NCBI GenBank assembly: GCA_019113745.1
Contig: DXGV01000036.1
Location: 38,152-102,151 of the forward strand
Length of the DNA stretch: 64,000 nucleotides
Direction: 5' to 3'
Origin: Candidatus Blautia intestinavium
GTDB taxonomy: Bacteria > Bacillota > Clostridia > Lachnospirales > Lachnospiraceae
In this document: positions 1 through 9,385 of the stretch, piece by piece
Layout: every line of letters starts with the position of its first letter
How positions within the stretch are numbered: the first letter of the stretch is position 1
Position numbers and translations under genes: made by a program
The notes under the pieces: generated by a model
Seen by the model: only the letters and a program-made list of their open reading frames with translations
What the model was told of the DNA's origin: nothing
The model's database searches: none

Positions 1-90
1 CATTGCTCCATGCCGGATGAAGAATTATATGAACGGACAGAAAGAGTACTGGAAAGAGGATTAAAAACACGTTACATCTCTCCGAAATAA
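1..90 (+). CDS. 3' end of a truncated CDS (HCSMPDEELYERTERVLERGLKTRYISPK*)
   Basis: Open frame 1 from the window edge to TAA at 88-90; too short to assign a family. Confidence 0.45.
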   Translation, partial: HCSMPDEELYERTERVLERGLKTRYISPK

Positions 91-188
91 TAAATGAAGA
101 TAAAGTTTATTTTCATAGGAGCCAAATTGACATATAAAAAAGACGCCAATATAATAGATATAGAAAGCAAACAAGGAGAGGAACAGAC

Positions 189-1244
189 ATGGCTACAATG
201 ACAGATGTTGCAAAGGCGGCAAAGGTTTCAGTAATGACCGTGTCGCGGGTTTTGAATAATAGCGGCTATGTGAAAAAAGAAACAAGAGAGGCAATAGAAA
301 AGGCAATCGAAGAATTGGGGTATCGTCCGAATCTGGTGGCTAAAAGTCTGGTGACGGGAAGAAGCAGGCTGATTGCGTATGTTCTCTCTGATATTAGTGA
401 TCCTTTTTACGGAAGCGTCTGTAAGGGGGTAGAAAATGTTTGTTTTGCCAATGGATATACAGCTTTGATTTGTAATGCAAATACACCGAACAGCATTCAT
501 ACATATATAGACCGGATTATAGACCGGAAATTAGACGGAGTAATTTTTCATCACATGGCAGTGACAAAGGAACAAGTGCAGATACTGGAGGAAAATGGGA
601 TAAGATGTGTGACTGTAGATAATGAAATTCAGCTTGATAATATAAGCAGTGTAGACAGTGATGATTATATGGGAGCTGTAAAAGCTGTCCGTTTTCTGAA
701 AGAATGTGGATATGAAAATATAGGGTGTATTTGTGGAGAAGATAACCACTTAGATGATGCAAGGAAGTCTTACCTGGAAAAATATCAACATAAAATATGG
801 GAGGATCGTACTCGTGGATATATTAAGGGGATGAAAGACAATAAGATGATTCCAGCAGAAATATTCTATGGACGGGGATCGGCAGATATGCAGACAAGCG
901 CAGAAAGCGGAAAGAAAATCGCTTTGGAAATTATGAAAGCAGGAAAAAACATAGATGCATTGTACTGTCAGAGCGATATAATTGCCTCAGGTGTAGTAAA
1001 TGCTTTTTACCGGCAACATCTTCTGGATACGCCTATAGGAATAATAGGACATGATGGGTTGGATATGTGTTGTCTGTTTTATCCTCGTATTACAACTGTG
1101 GTACAGCCGAAGTATGAGATGGGAATGGAGGCGGCTGAACTGCTTCTAAAAAAAATTACAGATCCAGACAGTATGCCAGAACATAAAGTTATAGAGAGTC
1201 ATATATTTGTTGGTGATACAGCGTGTAAATGTAATAAAAATTAA
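189..1244 (+). CDS. LacI family transcriptional regulator
   Basis: N-terminal HTH MTDVAKAAKVSVMTVSRVLNNSGYVKKETREAI plus periplasmic-binding-like effector domain; RBS aggagag upstream. Confidence 0.95.
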   Translation: MATMTDVAKAAKVSVMTVSRVLNNSGYVKKETREAIEKAIEELGYRPNLVAKSLVTGRSRLIAYVLSDISDPFYGSVCKGVENVCFANGYTALICNANTPNSIHTYIDRIIDRKLDGVIFHHMAVTKEQVQILEENGIRCVTVDNEIQLDNISSVDSDDYMGAVKAVRFLKECGYENIGCICGEDNHLDDARKSYLEKYQHKIWEDRTRGYIKGMKDNKMIPAEIFYGRGSADMQTSAESGKKIALEIMKAGKNIDALYCQSDIIASGVVNAFYRQHLLDTPIGIIGHDGLDMCCLFYPRITTVVQPKYEMGMEAAELLLKKITDPDSMPEHKVIESHIFVGDTACKCNKN

Positions 1245-1320
1245 AAAAATTAAAGAGCGTCACTTTTGCGAATAAAATAGATTGACAAAAATAAAATAAT
1301 AGGATAATATTAAGATAAAG

Positions 1321-1336
1321 ATGTTAACGATAACAT
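1321..1336. promoter_or_regulatory. Candidate LacI-type operator A1 (ATGTTAACGATAACAT)
   Basis: Near-palindrome with central CG; 15/16 match to the perfect palindrome at 1410-1425. Confidence 0.65.
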
Positions 1337-1409
1337 AAAAGAAACTAAATAACATGTGAAGAAGTAAAAAAGAATGAGAGGTAAAACTCTCGTCTATTTT
1401 TACCATAAT

Positions 1410-1425
1410 ATGTTAACGTTAACAT
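1410..1425. promoter_or_regulatory. Candidate LacI-type operator A2 (ATGTTAACGTTAACAT)
   Basis: Perfect 16-bp palindrome with central CG upstream of the M24 gene. Confidence 0.75.
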
Positions 1426-1480
1426 CAAAGGCGCCTTTTATTGTGTTACTAATAAAAATAAGTTTAAAAAGGAGAATGGT

Positions 1481-2656
1481 ATGAAAGATATCGGTATTCC
1501 GAAATATGAATTTGAAGAGAGAATAAGGAAAATTAGAGAAAAAATGAACCAGAGAGCGCTGGACGCTGTATTTGTTTATGGAGATGAATACAGAAAGGAA
1601 AATCTAAGATATGTATCGAATTACTGGCCTATTTTTGAGCGGGGCGGAATGCTGTTGGGGCTGAATGGAGATCCAATTGTTTTGTGTGCTCCAGAAGGGG
1701 AAAAAGTAGCAAGGGAAATGAGTGCATGGGAAGATATCCGTCTGCTTCCGGATTTTCTTTGTGTAACAGTACCGGATGAAATTGAATATCCATATGCACA
1801 CTATACCAGTTTTAAAAAGCTGGCGAAGGAGCTTGGCAATGTAAATAGATTGGGAATTGCAGGTTTGGATGCCATGCCAAAAGGTCTGTTTGATATTATT
1901 TCGGAAGCTTTTTCCTGTGAGACGGAGGATATTAACGATATTCTGTATGAACTTCGACGGACAAAAAGCAACAATGAAATTGCCTGCCTAGAGGAAGCTG
2001 CCAGAATTGCAGACGAGAGTATGAAGGCTGTTATGGAAGCGGATCTGATTGGAAAGACAGAAAGGCAAGCCTGCGGCATTGCGGAGGGAACTGCCAGAAA
2101 GGAGGGGGCAGAGCATATCATATTCACTGTTTTTGGTTCAGGTGAAAGAACAAACACAATTGTTGGAAGGCCATCTGAAAAGATCATTGAGGACGGAGAC
2201 ATGATTATGCTGGCTTTAGCTGTTCAATATGAAGGATATGTCGCCACATGTGAAGCGCCATTTGCAGTAGGAAATATAAGTAAAGAGACAAGGCGTGTGC
2301 TTGATGTGCTTATAAAGGCAAGCGCTGCAGGAATCCCGTACTTAAAACCCGGGGTAAAAATGAAGACATTTGTGAAAGCGATCCGTCAGTATTTCAGAAA
2401 TGAAGGTTTGGAAGAATATGACGTATATCCACCTCTCCATGGTATCGGATGCGCGGAAGCAGAAAGCCCTTATCCGGATGAAAATACAGAGCAGGTTTTT
2501 GAAGTTGGGATGACAGTGAATACAGATATCAGTCTTTTTGGCTTGCCGGGAGGTTCCTGCAGAATCGAAGAAGGATTTGTTATTACAGAAAAAGGGGCAA
2601 GAACTTTGTCCCCATTTGTTAGAAAATATTGCGAAGAATGGATGAAAAATAAATAA
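1481..2656 (+). CDS. M24/creatinase-fold (pita-bread) hydrolase, non-canonical metal site
   Basis: N-terminal creatinase-like domain plus C-terminal pita-bread motifs (HGIGCAEAESPYPDE, CRIEEGFVITEKG). Confidence 0.85.
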   Translation: MKDIGIPKYEFEERIRKIREKMNQRALDAVFVYGDEYRKENLRYVSNYWPIFERGGMLLGLNGDPIVLCAPEGEKVAREMSAWEDIRLLPDFLCVTVPDEIEYPYAHYTSFKKLAKELGNVNRLGIAGLDAMPKGLFDIISEAFSCETEDINDILYELRRTKSNNEIACLEEAARIADESMKAVMEADLIGKTERQACGIAEGTARKEGAEHIIFTVFGSGERTNTIVGRPSEKIIEDGDMIMLALAVQYEGYVATCEAPFAVGNISKETRRVLDVLIKASAAGIPYLKPGVKMKTFVKAIRQYFRNEGLEEYDVYPPLHGIGCAEAESPYPDENTEQVFEVGMTVNTDISLFGLPGGSCRIEEGFVITEKGARTLSPFVRKYCEEWMKNK

Positions 2657-2690
2657 AAGATAAGATTTTTCAAGAAAAACCTTGAATTAT

Positions 2691-2702
2691 ATACTCGAGT
2701 AT
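2691..2702. promoter_or_regulatory. Candidate LacI-type operator B1 (ATACTCGAGTAT)
   Basis: Perfect palindrome; same motif at 2718-2729 (one mismatch) and 9322-9333. Confidence 0.75.
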
Positions 2703-2717
2703 AGTATAATCAGAAAT

Positions 2718-2729
2718 ATACTCGAGTAC
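2718..2729. promoter_or_regulatory. Candidate LacI-type operator B2 (ATACTCGAGTAC)
   Basis: One mismatch from the B1 palindrome, 27 bp downstream of it. Confidence 0.65.
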
Positions 2730-2832
2730 ATAATGAACGTATACATTTATAACGAAAGGAGGTACCAAAAGAAAAGACACAGGTAGAAAGATAACTGCAA
2801 ATTATAAAATGAACAGAAAGGAGAAGAGTAAC

Positions 2833-3861
2833 ATGAAAAAAAGAACAGTTACATGGATAATGGCATCTCTTATGGTACTGGCAGGTATGCCGGCTCAGAT
2901 AGTACTTGCTGAGGAATCAGAGCTCACGGATTTTACGATTGGGTATGCTGGCCTGGATGAATCGCAGGAACATCTTGTACCGGTGGGAGAAAATATCGAA
3001 AAAGTAGCGGCAGAAAAGAGCGAAGAGCTGGGAATCGATATTAAAGTGGTCAAGGTTGATAATGCCGGAGATGGAGCTAAGGCAGTTGAGAATGTAGACA
3101 ATTTAATTCTTCAGGGAATTGATGTACTGGTGGAATTTAATTCAGATGCTGCAGTGAATGATACAATATGGCAAAAGTGCCAGGATGCAGATATTCCTGT
3201 CATTGCTGTAGATATCCCGGTAGGAGACGCTCCATATATGGGCGCGAATAATGAGTTGGCAGGACAGCTTTGCGGTGAAGCGCTGGCAAACCTGGCAAAT
3301 GAGGAATGGGACGGACAGATTGATGCGATCCTTTTTGAACATACACCGGAAGCTGGAGAAACTGTACAGATCCGTATGGACAGCATCTGGGATGGATTGG
3401 CTGAAAATACAGATTATACACGAGAAGAACTGGAAGCAATGACAACGACAGTATCTATGGATGACGATGCTATCCTCGCACAGCAGTTATGTGCGGATTT
3501 CCTGACGGCAAATCCTGATAAAACTCACATTTTAATCGGATCTATCAATGATATAGGCGCGCAGGGAGCCTTTGCGGCAGTTCAGGCAGCAGGCCGGGAG
3601 GATGACGTATTTATCGTAAATCATGGCGTATCCGTTTCTACCAGAGAAAATCTTTATAATCAGGAAAACAGTGGTGAGACAAACTGTTGGAGAGGCGGAG
3701 TTTCTTATTTTCTTGAGCGATATGGCGAATATATCGTGCCTGGATGCATTGAACTTGTGCAGGGGAAAACACCTGACGCAGAAAGCCTTTTGATGGATCA
3801 TATCTATATTGATGTTAATAATATTGAAGAGTACTATCCGCAGAGCGAATGGGCACAGTAA
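2833..3861 (+). CDS. Sugar-type ABC transporter substrate-binding protein (RbsB-like)
   Basis: Signal peptide MKKRTVTWIMASLMVLAGMPAQIVLA; periplasmic binding protein fold; start set by AGGAG upstream of ATG 2833. Confidence 0.9.
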   Translation: MKKRTVTWIMASLMVLAGMPAQIVLAEESELTDFTIGYAGLDESQEHLVPVGENIEKVAAEKSEELGIDIKVVKVDNAGDGAKAVENVDNLILQGIDVLVEFNSDAAVNDTIWQKCQDADIPVIAVDIPVGDAPYMGANNELAGQLCGEALANLANEEWDGQIDAILFEHTPEAGETVQIRMDSIWDGLAENTDYTREELEAMTTTVSMDDDAILAQQLCADFLTANPDKTHILIGSINDIGAQGAFAAVQAAGREDDVFIVNHGVSVSTRENLYNQENSGETNCWRGGVSYFLERYGEYIVPGCIELVQGKTPDAESLLMDHIYIDVNNIEEYYPQSEWAQ

Positions 3862-3895
3862 TTTCTTTTCGTATAAAACATCAGTAAATTGATAA

Positions 3896-3943
3896 GCAAA
3901 GCGGACACTTAGATGAAGAAAAAGAGCAAGGTGTCTGCTTTGC
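3896..3943 (+). terminator. Intergenic hairpin after the SBP gene (partial terminator)
   Basis: GCAAAGCGGACAC...GTGTCTGCTTTGC inverted repeat followed by a T-containing tail. Confidence 0.6.
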
Positions 3944-3974
3944 TCATTTCTGAAAAAGAATTGGGGGAATTTAT

Positions 3975-5012
3975 ATGGCAGTAATGACTGTATTGGGAAA
4001 AAAAGAAGCATCTGAATTGGGGATTTGCGCACCTCATGAACATATTTTTATTGATATGAGCGTTTTTTTTACTCCGCCGGAAGAAATCGGTATGAAGAAT
4101 ATAGCGTATAATCCGGTTTCTATGGAATCTTTGGGAATCCTAAAGAGAAATCCATTTGCGGTTCTGGATAATGTACAGATGATGGATGAAGTCACGCAGA
4201 CAGAGGAAGTACTGGCATTTAAAAGTGCGGGAGGAAAGACAATTGTAGATGCATCTACAGTAGGGTTGGGCAGAGATCCAGAATTGCTTGCCCGTATATC
4301 AGCCCGTACTGGCCTTAATATTATTGCGGGAGCTGGTTTCTATGTAAAAGACGCCCAGAACTCAAGAACCTTAGAGATGAGTGTGGAAGAGATTGAAAAC
4401 CAGATTGTACGAGAGATAGAAGTGGAAATTGGGCATAGTGGAATTCGGGCAGGCTTTATAGGTGAGATAGGTGTCAGTCATGTAATGTATCCTTTTGAGA
4501 AGACATCGCTGACAGGTGCCTGCCGTGCCCAGGTAAGAACAGGAGCACCGTTGATGGTGCATATCAATCCCTGGTCCACGCAGGGTATCGAGGCAATGAA
4601 AATTATAAATGAGCATGGCGTCAGACCAGAAAAAACTGTGATTTGCCATAGTGATGTGGAAAATAGAGAGGACTATATTTTTAAGCTTCTGGATATGGGC
4701 GTTTATGTAGAATTCGATAATTGGGGAAAGGAAATGTTTACAGACCGATGGGATGTAAAACCGGGTTCAGGTAGGTTTGTCACAGATTGGGAAAGGGCTA
4801 TTCTGGTAAAGAAGATTGTTGACAGAGGATATGAAGACCAGATGCTTTTGTCTACAGATCTTTGTTTAAAATCGTTGCTTCATAAATATGGTGGATGGGG
4901 ATATGATCATATCCTGAAACATATTGTTCCCATGCTGGACGAAGTGGGAGTGACGAAAAAGCAGATAGATAAAATGTTGATCGAAAATCCAGCAAGATGG
5001 CTGGATGAATAA
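3975..5012 (+). CDS. Phosphotriesterase-family (amidohydrolase superfamily) metal-dependent hydrolase
   Basis: HEH motif, GEIGVS, VHINP, ICHSD and STDLC match the PTE-family metal-ligand pattern. Confidence 0.85.
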   Translation: MAVMTVLGKKEASELGICAPHEHIFIDMSVFFTPPEEIGMKNIAYNPVSMESLGILKRNPFAVLDNVQMMDEVTQTEEVLAFKSAGGKTIVDASTVGLGRDPELLARISARTGLNIIAGAGFYVKDAQNSRTLEMSVEEIENQIVREIEVEIGHSGIRAGFIGEIGVSHVMYPFEKTSLTGACRAQVRTGAPLMVHINPWSTQGIEAMKIINEHGVRPEKTVICHSDVENREDYIFKLLDMGVYVEFDNWGKEMFTDRWDVKPGSGRFVTDWERAILVKKIVDRGYEDQMLLSTDLCLKSLLHKYGGWGYDHILKHIVPMLDEVGVTKKQIDKMLIENPARWLDE

Positions 5013-5025
5013 AGGAGGCCGGACT

Positions 5026-6519
5026 ATGGATGAAGCAATCTTGAAAATGCAGGGGATTACGAAGCGCTTTCCTGGAGTACTGGCATTGGATCATGTTAAT
5101 ATTACCCTGAATAAAGGCGAAATACTTGCATTAGTAGGAGAAAACGGTGCAGGGAAATCTACTCTGCTAAAGATTTTGTCCGGGGCGTATACGAAAGATG
5201 AAGGTACGATAGAATATCAGGGACAGGTGTTGGGAGTTTATACTCCGAAAGAAGCCATTGATATGGGAATCAGTATTATTTACCAGGAACTGGACAATTA
5301 CGGAACACTTTCAGTTACAGAAAATATTCTGGTAAATGCGATGCCACGAAAAAAAGGAAGTCTCGGTCCTATTGACTGGAACGCTGCCAGAAAAAGGGCC
5401 AGAGATATCATTGGACAGATTACGGATGAAATAGACGTGGATGCGCCGGTATCATCATTGACGGCAGCACAGCAACAATTGGTAGAAATAGCGAAAGCAA
5501 TGAGCCGTAATATGAAAGTACTGATCATGGACGAGCCTACATCGGCTTTAAACAGAGTAGAAACGGAGCAGCTTATAAAAATTGTAAAAGATCTGGCTTC
5601 TCATGGAATCAGTATTATTTATATTTCTCATAGAATGGATGAAATTTTCTCTCTGTCAGACAGAATACAGGTAATGCGAGACGGAAAAAGTGTAGGATGC
5701 TTTCAGACAAAAGAAGTGGACGAAGAGACTATTGTTAAGGAAATGGTAGGACGGACGCTCGACAGCATGTATCCTCATGTTCCACAAAAACCAGGAGAAT
5801 GTATTTTAAAGGTAGAGCATCTTAGTTGCGGAAAGGCAAAAGACATCAGTTTTTCCCTTCACAGGGGAGAAATTCTGGGACTGTTCGGACTGATGGGAGC
5901 TGGGAGGACAAGTGTTGTCAGAGGAATATTTGGAGACGCTTACGTCAGAGAAGGGCATATTGAAATGAATGGTACTTTACTGAGAAATAACTCACCTCAG
6001 GATGCCATAAGACATAAAATTGCATATGTCCCGAATGAGAGAAAAGTAGAGGGACTTATGCTAAGCGAATCTGTATGTTCCAATATCAGTATTTCGGTTA
6101 TCGGCAGATTAATGAAACATTTCAAAATCGACAGCAGGGAAGAGAAAAAAATGTCCGATCAGTGGATTAAACGTCTGGGGATACGGACGCCTTCAGGCGA
6201 AACAAAAGTAGAAACGTTAAGCGGAGGTAATCAGCAGAAAGTGGTAATTGCCCGTTGGTTGGAGACTGCGCCGGATATTCTGATTTTAAATGATCCAACA
6301 AGAGGAATCGACGTAGGGGCAAAAGCAGAAATCTATAGTCTGATGGAAGATCTCTGCAAACAGGGGATGGGAATTATTATGATTTCTTCTGAGCTTCAAG
6401 AAACGCTGTCTATGTCAGACCGTATTTTAGTAATGAGTGAAGGAAGAATGGCAGGAGAGGTAACAAGAGAAGATGCCACACAGGAGAACCTGATGAAATT
6501 AGCAGTGGGAGGGATTTAG
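5026..6519 (+). CDS. Sugar ABC transporter ATP-binding protein, duplicated ATPase (RbsA/MglA type)
   Basis: GENGAGKST, LIMDEPTSAL, LSGGNQQKVVIARWL; RBS aaaggagg before ATG 5026. Confidence 0.95.
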   Translation: MDEAILKMQGITKRFPGVLALDHVNITLNKGEILALVGENGAGKSTLLKILSGAYTKDEGTIEYQGQVLGVYTPKEAIDMGISIIYQELDNYGTLSVTENILVNAMPRKKGSLGPIDWNAARKRARDIIGQITDEIDVDAPVSSLTAAQQQLVEIAKAMSRNMKVLIMDEPTSALNRVETEQLIKIVKDLASHGISIIYISHRMDEIFSLSDRIQVMRDGKSVGCFQTKEVDEETIVKEMVGRTLDSMYPHVPQKPGECILKVEHLSCGKAKDISFSLHRGEILGLFGLMGAGRTSVVRGIFGDAYVREGHIEMNGTLLRNNSPQDAIRHKIAYVPNERKVEGLMLSESVCSNISISVIGRLMKHFKIDSREEKKMSDQWIKRLGIRTPSGETKVETLSGGNQQKVVIARWLETAPDILILNDPTRGIDVGAKAEIYSLMEDLCKQGMGIIMISSELQETLSMSDRILVMSEGRMAGEVTREDATQENLMKLAVGGI

Positions 6520-6520
6520 A

Positions 6521-7486
6521 ATGGAGAAAAGTACGGTCAGACATAATATTTTTAAAAACGGAGGAAGCGAATTTACAATATTGATTGCATATATAGGTTT
6601 ATGTGCAGTGTTTTCAATTTTGTCTTCAAATTTTTTGTCGATAAAAAATTTTATAAACATCGGAATATATTCTTCGATTATGGGAATTACTGCAGCAGCT
6701 ACAACCTTGGTACTTATTAGTGGTTGCATTGATATTTCAGTGGGATCTGTGATGGGACTGACTGGAATGATCAGCGCTCTGATGTTGAAACAGGGAATAC
6801 CGATTGTAATAGTGGTGGTTACTTCTCTGCTGGCAGGAGCTGCTGTAGGAATTCTGAACGGCCTTCTTGTGGCAAAAGGAAAAATTGTACCTATGATAGC
6901 CACTATGGGTACCATGTCTATTGTCAGAGGCATTGCATATCTTACTAATGGCGGAATTTCTATTGTAATCAGTGATCAGAATTTTACATGGCTGGGACGG
7001 GGATATATCGGGCCTGTTCCGTTTATACTGCTTGTACTTCTGATGGTATATATAGGTGTTTATTATTTATCAAAGTATACAGCATACGGAAGAAAGCTGT
7101 ATGCTACCGGCTCTAATCAAAGAGCGGGATATCTTGCCGGAATCAATACAGACAGAACAATTTTAACAGTATATATTTTAAATGGAGTATTTGCAGGACT
7201 ATCTGGCATTTTGATGGCGGCACAGTCCGGTGCAGGACTTCCAACGGCGGGAGATACATACGAAATGACGATTATTTCGGCCTGTGTGCTGGGGGGAACA
7301 TCCATTAATGGAGGAAAAGGTAATGTCTGGGGCACTTTGATCGGCGTTCTGCTGTTGACTACGATCAGTAATGGACTGACTATGCTTGGAATCTCCAGTT
7401 TTTGGCAGCAGATCATTAAAGGTACGATACTGGTAGTGGCAGTTTTGATAGACGCATGGAGAAATGGAAGCTATAAAAAAGTATAA
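6521..7486 (+). CDS. Sugar ABC transporter permease (RbsC type)
   Basis: Hydrophobic helices, GLSGILMAAQSGAGLPTAGDTYEM, INGGKGNVWGTLIGVLLL; abuts the ATPase gene. Confidence 0.95.
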   Translation: MEKSTVRHNIFKNGGSEFTILIAYIGLCAVFSILSSNFLSIKNFINIGIYSSIMGITAAATTLVLISGCIDISVGSVMGLTGMISALMLKQGIPIVIVVVTSLLAGAAVGILNGLLVAKGKIVPMIATMGTMSIVRGIAYLTNGGISIVISDQNFTWLGRGYIGPVPFILLVLLMVYIGVYYLSKYTAYGRKLYATGSNQRAGYLAGINTDRTILTVYILNGVFAGLSGILMAAQSGAGLPTAGDTYEMTIISACVLGGTSINGGKGNVWGTLIGVLLLTTISNGLTMLGISSFWQQIIKGTILVVAVLIDAWRNGSYKKV

Positions 7487-7522
7487 CTTGATAAAAAAAT
7501 ACAATGCAAAGGAGTAAAAAAG

Positions 7523-7894
7523 ATGAATGGAAAAAAGTCCTGGTATATTGTTGATGGATACAGACCTCCTGAAAATAAAGGAGGAGCGGAAGATTATGTG
7601 GGACATGAATGTATTATGATCTTAAACTGTAATGACGAAGAGGCTCACGTAGAGATTGACGTATATTTTCCGGATCAGGAGCCGGTAAAAGGAATTCCCT
7701 ATCAGGTTCCCGCAAGACGAATCAGGGCTTTCCGCACAAACGACAGGAATGTATTTAAGGATCTTGAGTTGGATGTTGGAAGACAATATTCATTAAATAT
7801 AAGAAGTGATGTGGATGTTGTAGTACAATATGGACGACTGGATATCAATCAGGACAATATGGCCTATATGGCTACATTGGGATATTCTGATTAA
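7523..7894 (+). CDS. Anabaena sensory rhodopsin transducer (ASRT)-family small protein
   Basis: GKKSWYIVDGYRPPENKGGAEDYVGHECIMILN...VPARRIRAFRTND...SDVDVVVQYGRLDINQDNMAYMAT matches the ASRT-family pattern as I recall it. Confidence 0.8.
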   Translation: MNGKKSWYIVDGYRPPENKGGAEDYVGHECIMILNCNDEEAHVEIDVYFPDQEPVKGIPYQVPARRIRAFRTNDRNVFKDLELDVGRQYSLNIRSDVDVVVQYGRLDINQDNMAYMATLGYSD

Positions 7895-7902
7895 AACTTA
7901 AA

Positions 7903-7955
7903 AAGGGATAAAATCTGCGGCCATTTGTTTTGGCGGACAGGAGATTTTATCCCTT
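7903..7955 (+). terminator. Intrinsic terminator after the ASRT gene
   Basis: AAGGGATAAAATCT...AGATTTTATCCCTT perfect stem. Confidence 0.75.
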
Positions 7956-8132
7956 CTTGATATTAGAAGAGCATATATCACAGGAGAAGGTACTGTGTGA
8001 TGTCATGCAAATAGAATATTTTTCCAAAAAAATTAGACTCGTATAGTTTATTTATGTTACTATATAAAAAGTACATGATCTTAGACACAGAACTTAAGCA
8101 AAGATGAAAAAGTAAAGTACGGGGGATTCTAT

Positions 8133-9089
8133 ATGGTTTCTATGAAAGATATCGCCAGGGAGTTAAATTTATCCCGGTGTACGGTTTCCAATATTCTGAA
8201 TAATAAGCTGGATCGTTACAGCTATCGTCAGGAAACCATTGATATGGTGAGAGCGAAAGCAGAAGAGATGGGATATGTGGTAAATAATCTTGCACAGTCC
8301 CTGAAAACAGGCTTTGCTAATATGATTGCTTTAGTTATTCCAGATATATCCAGTACATTTTATATAAAAATAATAAAAGAAATAGAGAGGCTGACATTTG
8401 AAAATAACTATGGTCTGCTTGTATGTGTGACGGAAGAAAGTTTGGATAAAGAGCGGAGAATGTTAGAGACTTTGAAAAAACGCCGTGTGGACGGAGTGAT
8501 TATAGCAGGCGTCTCTTATACGGAATCTGTGATTGACGAAAGTGCATATAAGGTTGTTATGTTTGACCGTATTATAAAAGATGTACAGGTTCCCACAGTG
8601 ACAGTGGATGACAGGAAGGCATCTTATGATCTTACCCGCCGTATTCTGGACAAAGGATACAGGCATCCGTTATTTATTGCTACATCATCTTGGGATTACA
8701 CTGTACAATGCCGTTTAAGGGGATTTCAGGATGCACTGCAGGAGTATGGTCTGACCTTTCGGCAGTCAGATGTTTTTTATAACTGCTTTAATGAATTTGA
8801 TTCTTATGAGCTGATAACAAAATTACAAAAAGAAGAAAGTGACAGATTTGATTCTATTGTCTCTACTACCAATGAAATTGTATTTGGAATTATGAAAGCT
8901 CTGGGAGATTCTTTTTCAGAGATTGGATATGGTGGATTCTATTCCTTTAATGGCTCTTCCTTCATGGGAGAGAAAATCTTAAACGTAATTCCTCCTCCGG
9001 ATATGGCAGAAAAAGCGTTTACGATTTTAATGGACCGGATTAAAGGAGAAACTGGTTATAATGCAGTTTTAGATGTAAAAATAGTATAA
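8133..9089 (+). CDS. LacI family transcriptional regulator (second)
   Basis: MVSMKDIARELNLSRCTVSNILNNKLDRYSYRQETI HTH; LacI effector domain. Confidence 0.93.
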   Translation: MVSMKDIARELNLSRCTVSNILNNKLDRYSYRQETIDMVRAKAEEMGYVVNNLAQSLKTGFANMIALVIPDISSTFYIKIIKEIERLTFENNYGLLVCVTEESLDKERRMLETLKKRRVDGVIIAGVSYTESVIDESAYKVVMFDRIIKDVQVPTVTVDDRKASYDLTRRILDKGYRHPLFIATSSWDYTVQCRLRGFQDALQEYGLTFRQSDVFYNCFNEFDSYELITKLQKEESDRFDSIVSTTNEIVFGIMKALGDSFSEIGYGGFYSFNGSSFMGEKILNVIPPPDMAEKAFTILMDRIKGETGYNAVLDVKIV

Positions 9090-9170
9090 TGGAGAGGGAA
9101 GCTTTATAAAGATAATTTTGAAATAAAACAGTATTTAGATCGATGCGTGGATATATACATATATGAAAAA

Positions 9171-9262
9171 ACGGCAGATCGGTGATTATTTTACAGAGTA
9201 CCAGTAGTTTAAGCTGTTGGCAGTTAATTCTGTAAAAGATAACTCCGTTCTGCCGTATATTT
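9171..9262 (+). terminator. Long nested hairpin with T-rich tail
   Basis: Outer ACGGCAGA/TCTGCCGT, inner TTTTACAGA/TCTGTAAAA, followed by atatttttt. Confidence 0.65.
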
Positions 9263-9321
9263 TTTAGTGAAAATTTTAGGGAATACTATTGAAACTTTGC
9301 CAAAACTATATTACAATTAAT

Positions 9322-9333
9322 ATACTCGAGTAT
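9322..9333. promoter_or_regulatory. Candidate LacI-type operator B3 (ATACTCGAGTAT)
   Basis: Identical to the 2691-2702 palindrome; 53 bp upstream of the second M24 gene. Confidence 0.75.
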
Positions 9334-9385
9334 ATTATGAAAAATGGAACGCTGAAAGATGAAAATGTATTGCAGGAGGTAGAAA

